Assembly: GCA_002869615.1 (NCBI GenBank)
Contig: PKUH01000001.1
Location: forward strand, 1-64,000
Source of the DNA: Desulfuromonas sp.
GTDB lineage: Bacteria > Desulfobacterota > Desulfuromonadia > Desulfuromonadales > UBA2294
Direction: 5' to 3'
Length of the DNA: 64,000 bases
Positions 8,843-18,299 of this stretch are shown here, piece by piece; positions within the stretch are counted from its first letter, which is position 1; the number at the start of each line of letters is the position of its first letter. The notes beneath the pieces were generated by a model. That model was not told the origin of the DNA. It searched no databases and was given only the letters and a program-made list of their open reading frames with translations. The position numbers and the translations under genes are program-made.

Positions 8843-10222
8843 ATGACACAAGCAACCATCCTGGTCGTCGATGATGAATTGTTCTTCCTCCGCCTGTACT
8901 CTGAACTGCTTGAATCGGATGATTACCTGATTGAAACAGCTGCATCCGGTGAAGAAGCGGTTACCAGAATCAGGCAGGGCGGAATTGATCTTGTCATGAC
9001 CGACATGAACATGCCGGGAGTCGATGGTCTCGAAGTTTTGCGGGCCTCACGAAATATCAGAAATTCCCCCGATGTCATCATGGTGACAGGCCATGCGACC
9101 ACCGAGAGCGCTATCCAGGCGCTCAAAAACGGCGCCCGTGACTACATCATAAAACCATTTAATCCGGACGAATTGCGCCATCTCGTCCATACCTGTATTG
9201 AGCAACGTCGTCTGCTCAATGAGAACAGTTCCCTGAAAAGTCAAATCGAGCTTTTCCAGAAAGGTCAGAACCTCGCTTCGCTGATCGATCTCGATCGATT
9301 GTTGCCACAATCGATCAACTCGATGCTACAGGAATTGGGCGGCGGTCGAGGGATCGCCTTCATGTATGGCAACAATTCGGCTCCGGTACTCCGTTCCTGT
9401 ATCAGCATGAACGAAAATGAAGGCCGCGCTATTGCCCAGACAATGCTCCCAATGATCGATCCGCAGGGCAGACTCAGATTCCTTGACGGAAGCGAGTTCA
9501 CCACTTCATCCGGATGGCCCGAAGATGTCAACTCCATCGGCATTCTCCCTCTTCCGTGCCAGGGCGACATAAAAGGTGCTATCATCCTCTGCAACGCTCC
9601 GGACGACCGCATGGAAACACTGGAAACGACCGAAAACCTGCTTTTTCTTTCAGAACAGATCTGTCTCGGCTTTGATAATGCCTTTCAGTTTCTCGGTACC
9701 CGCGAGCTGGTTTACACCGACGACCTGACCGGCCTCTTCAATCACCGTTATCTGCACCTGGCTATCGAGAAGGAAATCAGCCGTGCATCACGGTATGATT
9801 TGAAATTTTCAATTATTTTTCTCGACCTCGATCATTTCAAGCAGATCAACGACACGCATGGCCATCTGGCCGGGAGCAAAACCCTGACCGAAGTTGCCGC
9901 TGTCCTCAGATCATCGGTTCGCGAAGTCGACACCCTCTTCCGTTACGGTGGAGACGAATTTACGGCCCTGCTCGTCGAAACAGATGAAGAGGGGGCACGC
10001 ATTGCAGCAGAAAGAATGCGGGCCTCCATTGCCGGCACAACCTTCCTGCAGGATGAGGGGATTAATGCCAAGGTCACAGCGACTATCGGTTATGCGACAT
10101 ATCCCTACCACACCGGGAACAAGTTTGACCTGATCGACATGGCCGACAAGGCTATGTTCAATGGAAAAAAAGAGCGGAATGTCATCCGAGTTGCCAGCCC
10201 AAACAGAAGTCAGGAAGCCTGA
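8843..10222 (+). CDS. Response regulator with diguanylate cyclase (GGDEF) output
   Basis: 459 residues. Residues 1-120 form a CheY-like receiver: acidic pair D10/D11, phospho-acceptor D54 in VMTDMNMPG, T82 and K104 in the KPF motif. Residues 130-285 look like a GAF-type linker domain. Residues about 290-455 are a GGDEF domain that starts DDLTGLFNHRY and has the intact catalytic motif YGGDEF. A REVD sequence five residues upstream of it fits the RxxD inhibitory c-di-GMP site. It should make c-di-GMP when phosphorylated by an unidentified kinase. It overlaps the TPR gene by the TGATG junction, so the two are translationally coupled. Confidence 0.93.
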   Translation: MTQATILVVDDELFFLRLYSELLESDDYLIETAASGEEAVTRIRQGGIDLVMTDMNMPGVDGLEVLRASRNIRNSPDVIMVTGHATTESAIQALKNGARDYIIKPFNPDELRHLVHTCIEQRRLLNENSSLKSQIELFQKGQNLASLIDLDRLLPQSINSMLQELGGGRGIAFMYGNNSAPVLRSCISMNENEGRAIAQTMLPMIDPQGRLRFLDGSEFTTSSGWPEDVNSIGILPLPCQGDIKGAIILCNAPDDRMETLETTENLLFLSEQICLGFDNAFQFLGTRELVYTDDLTGLFNHRYLHLAIEKEISRASRYDLKFSIIFLDLDHFKQINDTHGHLAGSKTLTEVAAVLRSSVREVDTLFRYGGDEFTALLVETDEEGARIAAERMRASIAGTTFLQDEGINAKVTATIGYATYPYHTGNKFDLIDMADKAMFNGKKERNVIRVASPNRSQEA

Positions 10223-12687
10223 TGATATTTTCCATTAAAAATGGAATTCTGCTTTACCTTCTGCTTTTACTATTGATCCCGGCCACGGTCAGCACCGTTG
10301 TCTCGGCAGCTGAAAACTCGATGATTGAACGGTATCGACTTTCTCTCAAAGTCGACCCGGACAACCCGACTCTGCACTATTTTCTCGGGGTCGCTCTGAT
10401 CCGGGAAAATCTGATCAAAGAGGGGCTCAAAGAGCTCAGAATCGCCTATCCTGCCTATACTGATTCGATTGAGATGCAGTACAATATGGGCATCGCATTT
10501 TCGAAGCTGGGAGACCAGGATAGCGCCATGCTCTACCTCGAGCAGGCCGAAGCCCTCGGCGGCCTCGATTCACCCGATGTTTTTCCACTGATTAATGCCT
10601 ATTACAATGTCGGCCTGGCATACCTTGAAAGCGACAATTTCGCAGCCGCGGAAGAGGTATTACTGAAAGTTTTGCGGCTCGACCCCGACCGGGTCGAAGT
10701 GTACCGTCTGCTTGGCGACATCGCCGCCCGAAGCGGCCGGGAAGAAGAAGCCCAGTCCTTTATCTCGAAGTATCTCAACAACTACCCCGATGACCAGTCG
10801 GCCCGCGACTACCTCTATGCGCTGCATTTCAACCGGGCGCTGAAACTGCTCGGTAAGAATGATAATGCGGGGGCCCGGCAGTCGTTCCTGAAAGCTTTTG
10901 AACTGACACCGGACAGTCCGCTTGTTCTCTACTATCTCGGCTCCCTCGATTACAATCAGGGCAATTATACATCGGCTGTTGAAAAACTCCGGGCCGCCTA
11001 CCCGAATGCCCCGGAGGAACTGGAAGACAGTACCCGGGCAATGTTGTACAACTGTGCCCTGCAACTGTCACAACAAAAAAGATGGGACAAGGCAATCAGG
11101 GCGGTCGAGCCATTAACCGATATCGCGGCTCCGCGCATCAAGGATCTTCTTCTCGCCGGAAACATCTACCTTCAACAGGGAAAACATGATCAAGCCCGCA
11201 AAATATACCTGCAGGTTCTGGCGCGCGATCCGGCAAACTCAAAAGCGGTGGTCAATCTGGCCAATGCAGAAAATGGCGCCATAGACACCCTGTTCGAAGA
11301 AGGCCGGGTCCTCTTCTCCCGTGGCGAATATAACAAGGCACTCGAAAAATTCGATACCGTACTGTCTATCCGACCGAATGAAAACCGCAGTCTTGCCTAT
11401 CGGCAAAAGACACAGGAACGGATGGCTTCTGATGCCGCTGGTGCTTTCGCCGATGCCAGGAAGGCCCTGTTGAGGAATGATTATCCGGCCGCTGTCACCA
11501 GCGCCAACCGTGGCCTGGCGATGCAGCCGGAAAACCGGGAAGGACAAAGCCTGCGCCAGCAAGCACTCAATGCCCTGCAGCAGGAAATAAATCAGCTTAT
11601 TGATAACGGTCAGGCTTTGCTCGCGCGGAATGACTTCGCAGCGGCCGAAGCGCAATACAACAAGGTCATCAATCTCGAACCGGACAACAGGCGGGCTCTC
11701 GATGGTCTGCAAAAAATTGGCAAAAGTAAACACGAACAAGCCATTTCAGCGGTTAATGCCGGCAACAAGGCTCTTGATGAGGGGAAGATCAAAGCAGCGA
11801 AAAGCGCTTTCACAAAAGCCCTGAATTTTTCGCCCGATTACGCTGAAGCGAAACAGGGACTGGCCCGACTTGAATCCCTCACCAATTCACTGGTTTCCCA
11901 GGAAGTTCAGTGGGGGCGTCGGGCTCGAAGTGCCGGCCAGCTCGACCAGGCGAAAAAACATTTCCGCAACGCTCTTGCGCTTAAAGACTCGGCGGAAATC
12001 CGGCGTGAGCTTGCATCGATAGACAAGGCCCGGACCGACAAGGTCAATTCCCTTCTTACGGCGGCTCGCAAAGCACGCAACACGAAAGATTACGCCAAGG
12101 CCCGCACTCTTTACCGGCGGATTCTTGACATCAATCCCGAGCATAATGCAAAGAAGGAGCTTTCTGCTCTGGAGAGCGAAGTTTCATCGTCGATTACTGC
12201 TGCGCTTGATGAAGCCCGGCGGCATATACTGAACGGAGAGTATCAGGCCGCCGTTTCCAGCTATCGTCAGGCACTCGACCTTGACCCGGCTAACAAGACT
12301 GCGTTGGCCGGGCTGGAAAAGGGTCGCAGCAAACTGACAACATCGATTACAGATCTTGTCGGCACCGGTTATGCCGCCCTCGACAAAGGAGACTTCGCAG
12401 GCGCCGAAAAAACTTTCAACGAAGTGCTCAAACTCGACCCCTACAACACCGACGCAAAAACAGCTTTACAGAGACTCGACAAGATTAAGCTGATCGAAAC
12501 AAAACCGGGTGACGAAAACAAACTTTACCTCCGGGGCATCGAGCTATACACCAAGGGAAAGTATGCCGAGGCGGTTTCGGCCTGGGAACAGGTTCTGGTT
12601 ATAGCCCCGGATCATGACAAAGCAAAAATGAACATCGAAAAGGCCCGACGCAAATTGAAAAAAATAAAGGAGTTTCAGGGTGGCTAG
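10222..12687 (+). CDS. Large exported or membrane-anchored TPR protein
   Basis: 821 residues. An N-terminal hydrophobic segment (GILLYLLLLLLIPATVSTVV) is either a signal peptide or an anchor; the rest is almost entirely tetratricopeptide repeats of 34 residues, with signatures such as YNVGLAYLESDNFAAAEEVL, ALEKFDTVLSIRPNE and AVSSYRQALDLDP. More than a dozen repeats can be read. TPR arrays are protein-binding scaffolds; a periplasmic scaffold in signalling or envelope assembly is likely, but the partner is unknown. The start overlaps the stop of the diguanylate cyclase gene. Its own end overlaps a GTG that would begin the adenylate cyclase gene. Confidence 0.85.
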   Translation: MIFSIKNGILLYLLLLLLIPATVSTVVSAAENSMIERYRLSLKVDPDNPTLHYFLGVALIRENLIKEGLKELRIAYPAYTDSIEMQYNMGIAFSKLGDQDSAMLYLEQAEALGGLDSPDVFPLINAYYNVGLAYLESDNFAAAEEVLLKVLRLDPDRVEVYRLLGDIAARSGREEEAQSFISKYLNNYPDDQSARDYLYALHFNRALKLLGKNDNAGARQSFLKAFELTPDSPLVLYYLGSLDYNQGNYTSAVEKLRAAYPNAPEELEDSTRAMLYNCALQLSQQKRWDKAIRAVEPLTDIAAPRIKDLLLAGNIYLQQGKHDQARKIYLQVLARDPANSKAVVNLANAENGAIDTLFEEGRVLFSRGEYNKALEKFDTVLSIRPNENRSLAYRQKTQERMASDAAGAFADARKALLRNDYPAAVTSANRGLAMQPENREGQSLRQQALNALQQEINQLIDNGQALLARNDFAAAEAQYNKVINLEPDNRRALDGLQKIGKSKHEQAISAVNAGNKALDEGKIKAAKSAFTKALNFSPDYAEAKQGLARLESLTNSLVSQEVQWGRRARSAGQLDQAKKHFRNALALKDSAEIRRELASIDKARTDKVNSLLTAARKARNTKDYAKARTLYRRILDINPEHNAKKELSALESEVSSSITAALDEARRHILNGEYQAAVSSYRQALDLDPANKTALAGLEKGRSKLTTSITDLVGTGYAALDKGDFAGAEKTFNEVLKLDPYNTDAKTALQRLDKIKLIETKPGDENKLYLRGIELYTKGKYAEAVSAWEQVLVIAPDHDKAKMNIEKARRKLKKIKEFQGG

Positions 12688-12757
12688 GTAACCACAGCAA
12701 AAGAAGCTTCCCAAGATCGGATTTTTCTCAAGTCTGCGTTTCAAGTTTGCCTTTACC

Positions 12758-14104
12758 ATGGCTGTTTTCAGTGGTCTGCTCATGGTCGGCGTCATCTTTA
12801 CCCTGGAACAGAATTTCCGTGAATCCCTGATCCGGGAAAGCATCGAAAAAGGTCTGGGTATCGCTCGCGGGGTAGCCTTCAACGCCGAGGATCCCCTCCT
12901 GACCGGCGACGATCTGTCTCTCTTCTCAGCAATCACCAACGCTGCCCGTTCTCCCGGCATCCGCTATGCCATGATTGTTGACAACGAATTAAAAATCAGG
13001 GCTGCCAGCGATGTCAACAGCGTTGGCGGAACCTATCAACTACCGGCTCAAACAGAGTTGATCGACAGCCAGCAGGACTATCAGGTCAAACAGATCGGCC
13101 GGGGCGAAGACACGATCTATGACCTGCAGGTTCCGATCTTTACGCTGGCCGACAAGCCGGTTCGTCTCGGTGCAATCCATCTCGGCCTTTCGGACGAGCG
13201 GGTCAACAGGGAAATATTGGCGATGCGCTATCGACTCGCTATCCTGACGGCTGTTGCCCTGGTGATCGGAATCATCGTTGCCTATGCCCTCGCCGGCGTT
13301 TCCGTTCGTCCTGTTCACTCCCTGCTTCGTGGCGTCCGGGCCGTTGGCGCCGGACGTCTCGATCAAACGATCGATATTTACCGGCGCGACGAAATTGGGG
13401 TCCTGACCCAGGCGTTTAATGACATGACCGAAAATCTGCGCGACAAGGAGTTCATCAAGCAGACGTTCGAACGTTATGTCAGCAAACAACTGGCTGAACG
13501 GTTACTGAAACGAAAGGACGAAATCAAACTTGGTGGCGAAGAGATGATGATCACCATTCTCTTCTCGGATATCCGCCGGTTCACATCATTGGCCGAAAGA
13601 CTACCGCCAAAACAGGTGGTTGATCTGCTGAACGACTATTTTACGCGGATGATCAATGTCGTTACAAAGTATGACGGCGTGGTTGATAAACTGATGGGGG
13701 ATTCGGTCATGGCTCTGTTCGGCGTACCGTTCCCCGGCGTTGACGATGCAATGTCCTCGGTGCGCTGCGCCATAGCAATGCAGAAAGAGGTTAAAGCTTT
13801 CAACCGGATCAGATCTGGCCAGGGGCTGCCAACTATCGATCAGGGTATTGGCCTCAATACCGGCCCGGTAATCGCCGGCAATATCGGCTCAAAAGAACGG
13901 ATGGAATATACTGTCATCGGCGACAGTGTTAATATTGCCGCCCGGCTACAGGGCCTTGCCAAGCCGGGAGAAGTTCTGGTCTCGGAGACAACCTATCGCC
14001 AGGTCAAGGGCAAGGTTCTGGCCACGCCGCTGGAACCGATGACCCTGAAAGGGAAAAGGATCCCGGTCGGTGTTTACCGGATTGACAGTCTACTTGAAAT
14101 CTGA
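12758..14104 (+). CDS. Membrane class III adenylate cyclase with HAMP domain; upstream start interrupted
   Basis: At least 448 residues: TM1, an extracytoplasmic sensor (about 20-160), TM2 (LTAVALVIGIIVAYALAG), HAMP, then a class III cyclase domain. Both metal aspartates are visible (LFSDIRRF and LMGDSVMALFG), as are the ATP-selecting Lys (DKLMGD) and Asp (YTVIGDSVN) and the transition-state Asn/Arg (NIAARL), so cAMP is the likely product. The open frame continues upstream of this ATG to 12692, encoding PQQKKLPKIGFFSSLRFKF, a natural start for TM1. A GTG at 12680 with AGGAG eight bases upstream would begin this longer form but meets TAA at codon 4 (12689). The ATG given here leaves a shortened TM1. 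Confidence 0.85.
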   Translation: MAVFSGLLMVGVIFTLEQNFRESLIRESIEKGLGIARGVAFNAEDPLLTGDDLSLFSAITNAARSPGIRYAMIVDNELKIRAASDVNSVGGTYQLPAQTELIDSQQDYQVKQIGRGEDTIYDLQVPIFTLADKPVRLGAIHLGLSDERVNREILAMRYRLAILTAVALVIGIIVAYALAGVSVRPVHSLLRGVRAVGAGRLDQTIDIYRRDEIGVLTQAFNDMTENLRDKEFIKQTFERYVSKQLAERLLKRKDEIKLGGEEMMITILFSDIRRFTSLAERLPPKQVVDLLNDYFTRMINVVTKYDGVVDKLMGDSVMALFGVPFPGVDDAMSSVRCAIAMQKEVKAFNRIRSGQGLPTIDQGIGLNTGPVIAGNIGSKERMEYTVIGDSVNIAARLQGLAKPGEVLVSETTYRQVKGKVLATPLEPMTLKGKRIPVGVYRIDSLLEI

Positions 14105-14188
14105 GAAGCTTCACCACCCCGCTGAACCAGGCGTCTCGCGGAGAGCTTTCCGGGGCGTTCATTTTACGTTGAAAGAGAAGAGCAAACA

Positions 14189-15445
14189 GTGAGTATTACA
14201 GGCATCAAAGGTATGAATGACATCCTGCCGGAAACGATCTCGACCTGGCAGTTCATCGAAGCAAACGCCCACCGCATTTTCAAAAGTTTCGGATTCAGTG
14301 AGATCCGCGTACCGGTCGTCGAAAAAACGGAACTCTTTTGCCGATCGATCGGTGAAGCCACCGATATCGTTGAAAAGGAGATGTACACCTTTAATGACCG
14401 GAGTGACAATTCACTGACCCTGCGGCCGGAGGGAACTGCTCCGGTTATGCGATCACTGATCCAGCACAAGCTGTACAATGCCGACCCGATTCAGAAGCTT
14501 TACTATTCAGGTCCGATGTTTCGTTATGAACGGCCGCAAAAAGGGCGTTACCGCCAATTTCACCAGATCGGTGCCGAGGTGATCGGAGCAGACGATCCGA
14601 AAATCGATGCCCAGGTTCTGGCGATGCTGTCCCATTTCTTTACTGAAATCGGGATCAATGATGTTGAGTTGCAGATCAATTCGCTCGGCTGTCCGGAATG
14701 CCGGCCGGATTTTCGGGACGAACTGACTGCCTTTCTGAAAAAGAGACTGGATCAGCTCTGTGATGATTGCCGTCGACGTTACACAGCGAATCCGCTCCGG
14801 GTCCTCGATTGCAAAGTTCCCGGCTGCAAGGACGCAACAATTGATGCACCCGACATGCTCGACCAACTCTGTGCCGTCTGCAACGACCATTTTACTGCGG
14901 TCAAAAACCACCTTGATCAGATCGACGTCGCCTACAGTATCAACCCACGCATGGTCCGCGGACTTGACTATTACACCAAAACCACTTTTGAAATGATTAC
15001 CGGCAATCTCGGCTCGCAGAATGCGGTTGCCGCGGGCGGACGTTATGACGGGCTGATCAAAGCTCTCGGTGGCCCGGAACTTCCCGGCATCGGTTTTGCC
15101 ATGGGCGTTGAGCGCCTGGCGCTCCTGCTGCAGGGTTCCAGCACCATTAGTGATGATGTTCCGCAACTTTTCATTGCGGCCCTCGGCGCCCCGGCGATTG
15201 CCGAAGGGTTCTGCATCCTGACCGAATTGCAGCGCAAAGGTATCTGCGCCGAAATGGATTATCACGGCAGAAGTCTGAAGGCTCAGCTAAAACGAGCGGA
15301 TAAAATCAGAACCAGATTCACCCTGATTCTCGGAGAGGATGAACTCGCCTCCGGCAAGGCATTATTGCGGAACATGAGCGATGGCAGCCAGCAGGAGATT
15401 GAGCTGAGCAATATTGCTTCCGTCCTGGCGGAAGCGGTCTCCTGA
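14189..15445 (+). CDS. hisS: Histidyl-tRNA synthetase
   Basis: 418 residues, normal for bacterial HisRS. It charges tRNA-His. The class II core is clear: motif 2 SGPMFRYERPQKGRYRQFHQ, the histidine-specific RGLDYYTKTTFE stretch, AAGGRYDGL, and motif 3 GIGFAMGVERL, followed by the C-terminal anticodon-binding domain (residues about 320-415). Residues 170-215 carry an extra Cys-rich patch (CPECRP, CDDCRR, CAVC) that may bind a metal, as seen in some HisRS insertions. Translation starts at a GTG (SITGIKGMNDILPE). aspS follows after about 120 bases with its own promoter. Confidence 0.97.
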   Translation: MSITGIKGMNDILPETISTWQFIEANAHRIFKSFGFSEIRVPVVEKTELFCRSIGEATDIVEKEMYTFNDRSDNSLTLRPEGTAPVMRSLIQHKLYNADPIQKLYYSGPMFRYERPQKGRYRQFHQIGAEVIGADDPKIDAQVLAMLSHFFTEIGINDVELQINSLGCPECRPDFRDELTAFLKKRLDQLCDDCRRRYTANPLRVLDCKVPGCKDATIDAPDMLDQLCAVCNDHFTAVKNHLDQIDVAYSINPRMVRGLDYYTKTTFEMITGNLGSQNAVAAGGRYDGLIKALGGPELPGIGFAMGVERLALLLQGSSTISDDVPQLFIAALGAPAIAEGFCILTELQRKGICAEMDYHGRSLKAQLKRADKIRTRFTLILGEDELASGKALLRNMSDGSQQEIELSNIASVLAEAVS

Positions 15446-15463
15446 ATACCCGCAAATAACTTC

Positions 15464-15491
15464 TTGACGACAAACTTCAAATGTCTATACT
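15464..15491 (+). promoter_or_regulatory. Sigma-70 promoter for aspS
   Basis: TTGACG (15464-15469), a 16-base spacer and TATACT (15486-15491), about 80 bases upstream of the aspS GTG. Both hexamers are one mismatch from consensus. Confidence 0.7.
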
Positions 15492-15569
15492 GAACCGCTG
15501 TCTAAAACGACCTGAAACTGCAAACAGAGCGGCTGCGCCGCATATTTTCGTATTAAATGGAGGAACGCT

Positions 15570-17363
15570 GTGAGCGACATTCTCGGCGACTGGAAACGAT
15601 CTCATTATTGTGGCGATTTAAGAGCAGAGCACATCGGCCAGGAGGTCTGCCTGATGGGCTGGGTGCATCGGCGCCGCGACCATGGCGGCCTGATCTTTAT
15701 CGACCTGCGTGATCGCACCGGAATCGGCCAACTCGCCCTTGATCCGGATCGGGACCTCAAGTCCCATACCAGGGCGGAAGCAGTTCGCAACGAGTTCGTT
15801 ATTGCCGCCAAAGGCAAGGTTTCGCCACGCCCGGAAGGGACCGTGAACCCTTCGATGAAAACCGGTGATGTTGAAGTCGAAATTACCGAGCTGAAAATTC
15901 TTAATCCGGCCAAAACACCACCGTTCATGCTTGATGAATACACTGAAGTTGCTGAAAACCTCCGGCTCAAGTACCGCTATCTCGATCTGCGCCGGGAAAC
16001 CGTTCAACAGAATCTGATCATGCGCCACAAGGTCGCACAGACCGTGCGCAACTACCTGACCGACAACAATTTCCTCGAGATTGAAACCCCGGTCCTGACC
16101 AAGAGTACTCCGGAAGGTGCCCGTGACTACCTTGTTCCGAGTCGGGTTAATCCGGGCAACTTTTATGCCCTGCCCCAGTCACCGCAACTGTTTAAGCAGC
16201 TATTGATGGTCTCCGGCTTCGACCGTTATTTCCAGATCGTCAAATGCTTCCGGGATGAAGATCTGCGGGCTGACCGGCAGCCGGAATTCACCCAGATTGA
16301 TTGCGAACTCTCTTTTGTTGATCACGATGATGTCATGTCGATTATGGAAGGTATGATCGCCGCAATCTTTCAAAACAGCCTTGGTATCGAACTCCAACTA
16401 CCGATGCCGCGCATGACTTTTAATGAAGTTCTTGAACGCTACGGAGTCGACAATCCCGATCTTCGTTTCGACATGGAACTGGTCAATATTACCGAAATCG
16501 TCAAAGGCTGCGGCTTCAAGGTTTTCGCCGACGTCGCTGCCAAAGACGGTCTGGTCAAGGCCATCAACGCCAAGGGCTGTGCAACCTTCTCACGCAAAGA
16601 ACTCGACGATCTGACCGCATTCGTCGGTATTTATGGCGCCAAAGGACTGGCCTGGGTCAAGATCCAGGAAGATGGCAGCTGGCAATCACCTATTGCGAAA
16701 TTTTTTAACAAAGACGAACTCGCAGCAATCGGGCAGGCGCTTTCTGCCGAACCGGGTGACCTGCTGATGTTTGTTGCCGATACGGCGACCGTGACCAACG
16801 AGGCCCTCGGACGCCTGCGCGGCCATCTCGGACAGAAACTTGGCCTGGCCGACCCGAAAGAATACCGATTTGTCTGGGTTACCGAGTTTCCGCTTCTTGA
16901 ATGGGATGGCGAAGAGCGGCGCCATGTCGCCGTCCATCACCCCTTCACGGCTCCACTTGACGAAGACATCCCGCTGCTCGAGACCGACCCCGGCAAAGCC
17001 CGGGCCAAAGCTTATGACCTCGTCCTTAATGGCTCCGAGATCGGTGGTGGTTCAATCCGTATCCATGATCAGAACGTGCAGAGCCGGATGTTTGCCTTGC
17101 TCGGTATCGACGATGAAGAAGCAAGAGAAAAGTTCGGGTTCCTGCTTGATGCGCTCGAATTCGGTGCTCCACCGCATGGCGGAATTGCCTTTGGCCTCGA
17201 CCGGATCATGATGATCCTGACCGGAGCCGACTCAATACGTGACGTCATTGCCTTTCCGAAAACCCAGAAAGCGACTGATATGATGTCTGAAGCACCGGGT
17301 GTCGTTGACGAAAAACAGCTCCGCGAACTCGGTATCCGCCTGGCGAGAAAAAAGACAGACTGA
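15570..17363 (+). CDS. aspS: Aspartyl-tRNA synthetase, bacterial type
   Basis: 597 residues, the usual length of bacterial AspRS. Order: N-terminal OB anticodon-binding domain ([20 protein letters not shown]), class II core with [11 protein letters not shown] and motif 2 [16 protein letters not shown], the bacterial GAD insertion (about residues 290-420), and motif 3 [13 protein letters not shown]. It starts at GTG with GGAGG upstream. Whether it is discriminating or also makes Asp-tRNA-Asn cannot be decided from this window, because asnS and gatCAB are not seen. Confidence 0.97.
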   Translation: MSDILGDWKRSHYCGDLRAEHIGQEVCLMGWVHRRRDHGGLIFIDLRDRTGIGQLALDPDRDLKSHTRAEAVRNEFVIAAKGKVSPRPEGTVNPSMKTGDVEVEITELKILNPAKTPPFMLDEYTEVAENLRLKYRYLDLRRETVQQNLIMRHKVAQTVRNYLTDNNFLEIETPVLTKSTPEGARDYLVPSRVNPGNFYALPQSPQLFKQLLMVSGFDRYFQIVKCFRDEDLRADRQPEFTQIDCELSFVDHDDVMSIMEGMIAAIFQNSLGIELQLPMPRMTFNEVLERYGVDNPDLRFDMELVNITEIVKGCGFKVFADVAAKDGLVKAINAKGCATFSRKELDDLTAFVGIYGAKGLAWVKIQEDGSWQSPIAKFFNKDELAAIGQALSAEPGDLLMFVADTATVTNEALGRLRGHLGQKLGLADPKEYRFVWVTEFPLLEWDGEERRHVAVHHPFTAPLDEDIPLLETDPGKARAKAYDLVLNGSEIGGGSIRIHDQNVQSRMFALLGIDDEEAREKFGFLLDALEFGAPPHGGIAFGLDRIMMILTGADSIRDVIAFPKTQKATDMMSEAPGVVDEKQLRELGIRLARKKTD

Positions 17364-17395
17364 CACCCGAAACGCGATTTCGAAAATCCGGAACA

Positions 17396-18088
17396 ATGAA
17401 TAGAATCTTAATATCATTTCTTATAACTTGCCCTCTGCTTTTCGGCGGATGCGCCAGCCATATTCCGCCAGAGCTTGAACTCGCCGAGACTGCCGTATCA
17501 AATGCTTACTTCTCCGGAGCGGGCCGGATAGCTCCCGAGCAGTACCGGGCGGCACAGAAAGACCTCGAAAAAGGCCGCGAACTGGTCGATGCCGGTGATG
17601 ATTCGGCGCATCTGGCTCTGCTTGATGCAATCATCAAAAGCCACGCCGCTGAAATCGAAGCGTATCGCCACCAGATCGAAGCGACCGAAGAACAACTCGA
17701 TTCAGCCGAAGAGTACATTCTCAAGCTGGAGATCCAGCGTAGCAAATACTTTGAAGTTCTCGGAACAATTTATGATGAGCAGAAATTGTCCGAAATCCGG
17801 GCAAACGGCGATAATGACGGCTACAAGCCCGCTTCAAACTACCGGGTTCGACGAGGAGAAAACCTGTTCGCGATTGCGGCCAGACGTAAAGTATATGGTG
17901 ACGCCCTGCTCTGGCCACTGATCTATAAGGCCAATCGGGACCAGATCAAGGACCCGCAACAGATCTACCCGGGCCAGGTGCTGACGATCCCGCGCGATGT
18001 TTCGGAAGAGGAAAAAGATGAGGCGCGGGCGACCGCTAGAGAGTCAAAAATCTTCCAGCAACCGGCAAAAGGAAGCAGCAAAAAATAA
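17396..18088 (+). CDS. LysM-domain lipoprotein
   Basis: 230 residues with a lipoprotein signal (ITCPLLFGGC; Cys at the lipobox), a helical DUF4398-like region with repeated acidic/alanine heptads (residues about 25-125), and a C-terminal LysM domain starting YRVRRGENLFAIAARRKVYG and ending YPGQVLTIPRD. LysM binds peptidoglycan, so this is likely an outer-membrane-anchored, wall-tethered envelope protein. It begins about 30 bases after aspS and probably shares its transcript. A terminator follows the stop. Confidence 0.88.
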   Translation: MNRILISFLITCPLLFGGCASHIPPELELAETAVSNAYFSGAGRIAPEQYRAAQKDLEKGRELVDAGDDSAHLALLDAIIKSHAAEIEAYRHQIEATEEQLDSAEEYILKLEIQRSKYFEVLGTIYDEQKLSEIRANGDNDGYKPASNYRVRRGENLFAIAARRKVYGDALLWPLIYKANRDQIKDPQQIYPGQVLTIPRDVSEEEKDEARATARESKIFQQPAKGSSKK

Positions 18089-18125
18089 AACGTGCTTACC
18101 AACAAAAAAACTCTCTTAACAGACA

Positions 18126-18156
18126 AATCCGGACCCCGAAAAGGTTCGGATTTTTT
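18126..18156 (+). terminator. Rho-independent terminator after the LysM lipoprotein
   Basis: Stem AATCCGGACC / GGTTCGGATT (one G-T wobble), loop CCGAAAA, ending in six T. It immediately precedes the icd promoter. Confidence 0.85.
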
Positions 18157-18157
18157 C

Positions 18158-18192
18158 TTGACAGCCTACAGCCGTTTGTATACTGTATACAA
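18158..18192 (+). promoter_or_regulatory. icd promoter with overlapping palindromic operator
   Basis: TTGACA (18158-18163) followed by the perfect palindrome TTGTATAC-T-GTATACAA (18176-18192), which covers the -10 (TATACT at 18179). The same arrangement, with identical spacing from TTGACA, lies upstream of mdh. A regulator bound here would block RNA polymerase. Palindromes of this form are typical of GntR-family operators; the actual regulator is unknown. Confidence 0.75.
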
Positions 18193-18299
18193 TCCATCCG
18201 GCCGTCGGAACAACTTGCGACGGTCATTATTTATCATATATTGAACATCTGTTTTTCAACAGTGAACATCAATATCATAGAAGAACAAGGAGAGAGAAA

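Noticed and set aside
14507-15265. Minus-strand frame of 252 codons opposite hisS
   Set aside because: Fully inside a certain hisS gene on the other strand; no ribosome site, no domain.
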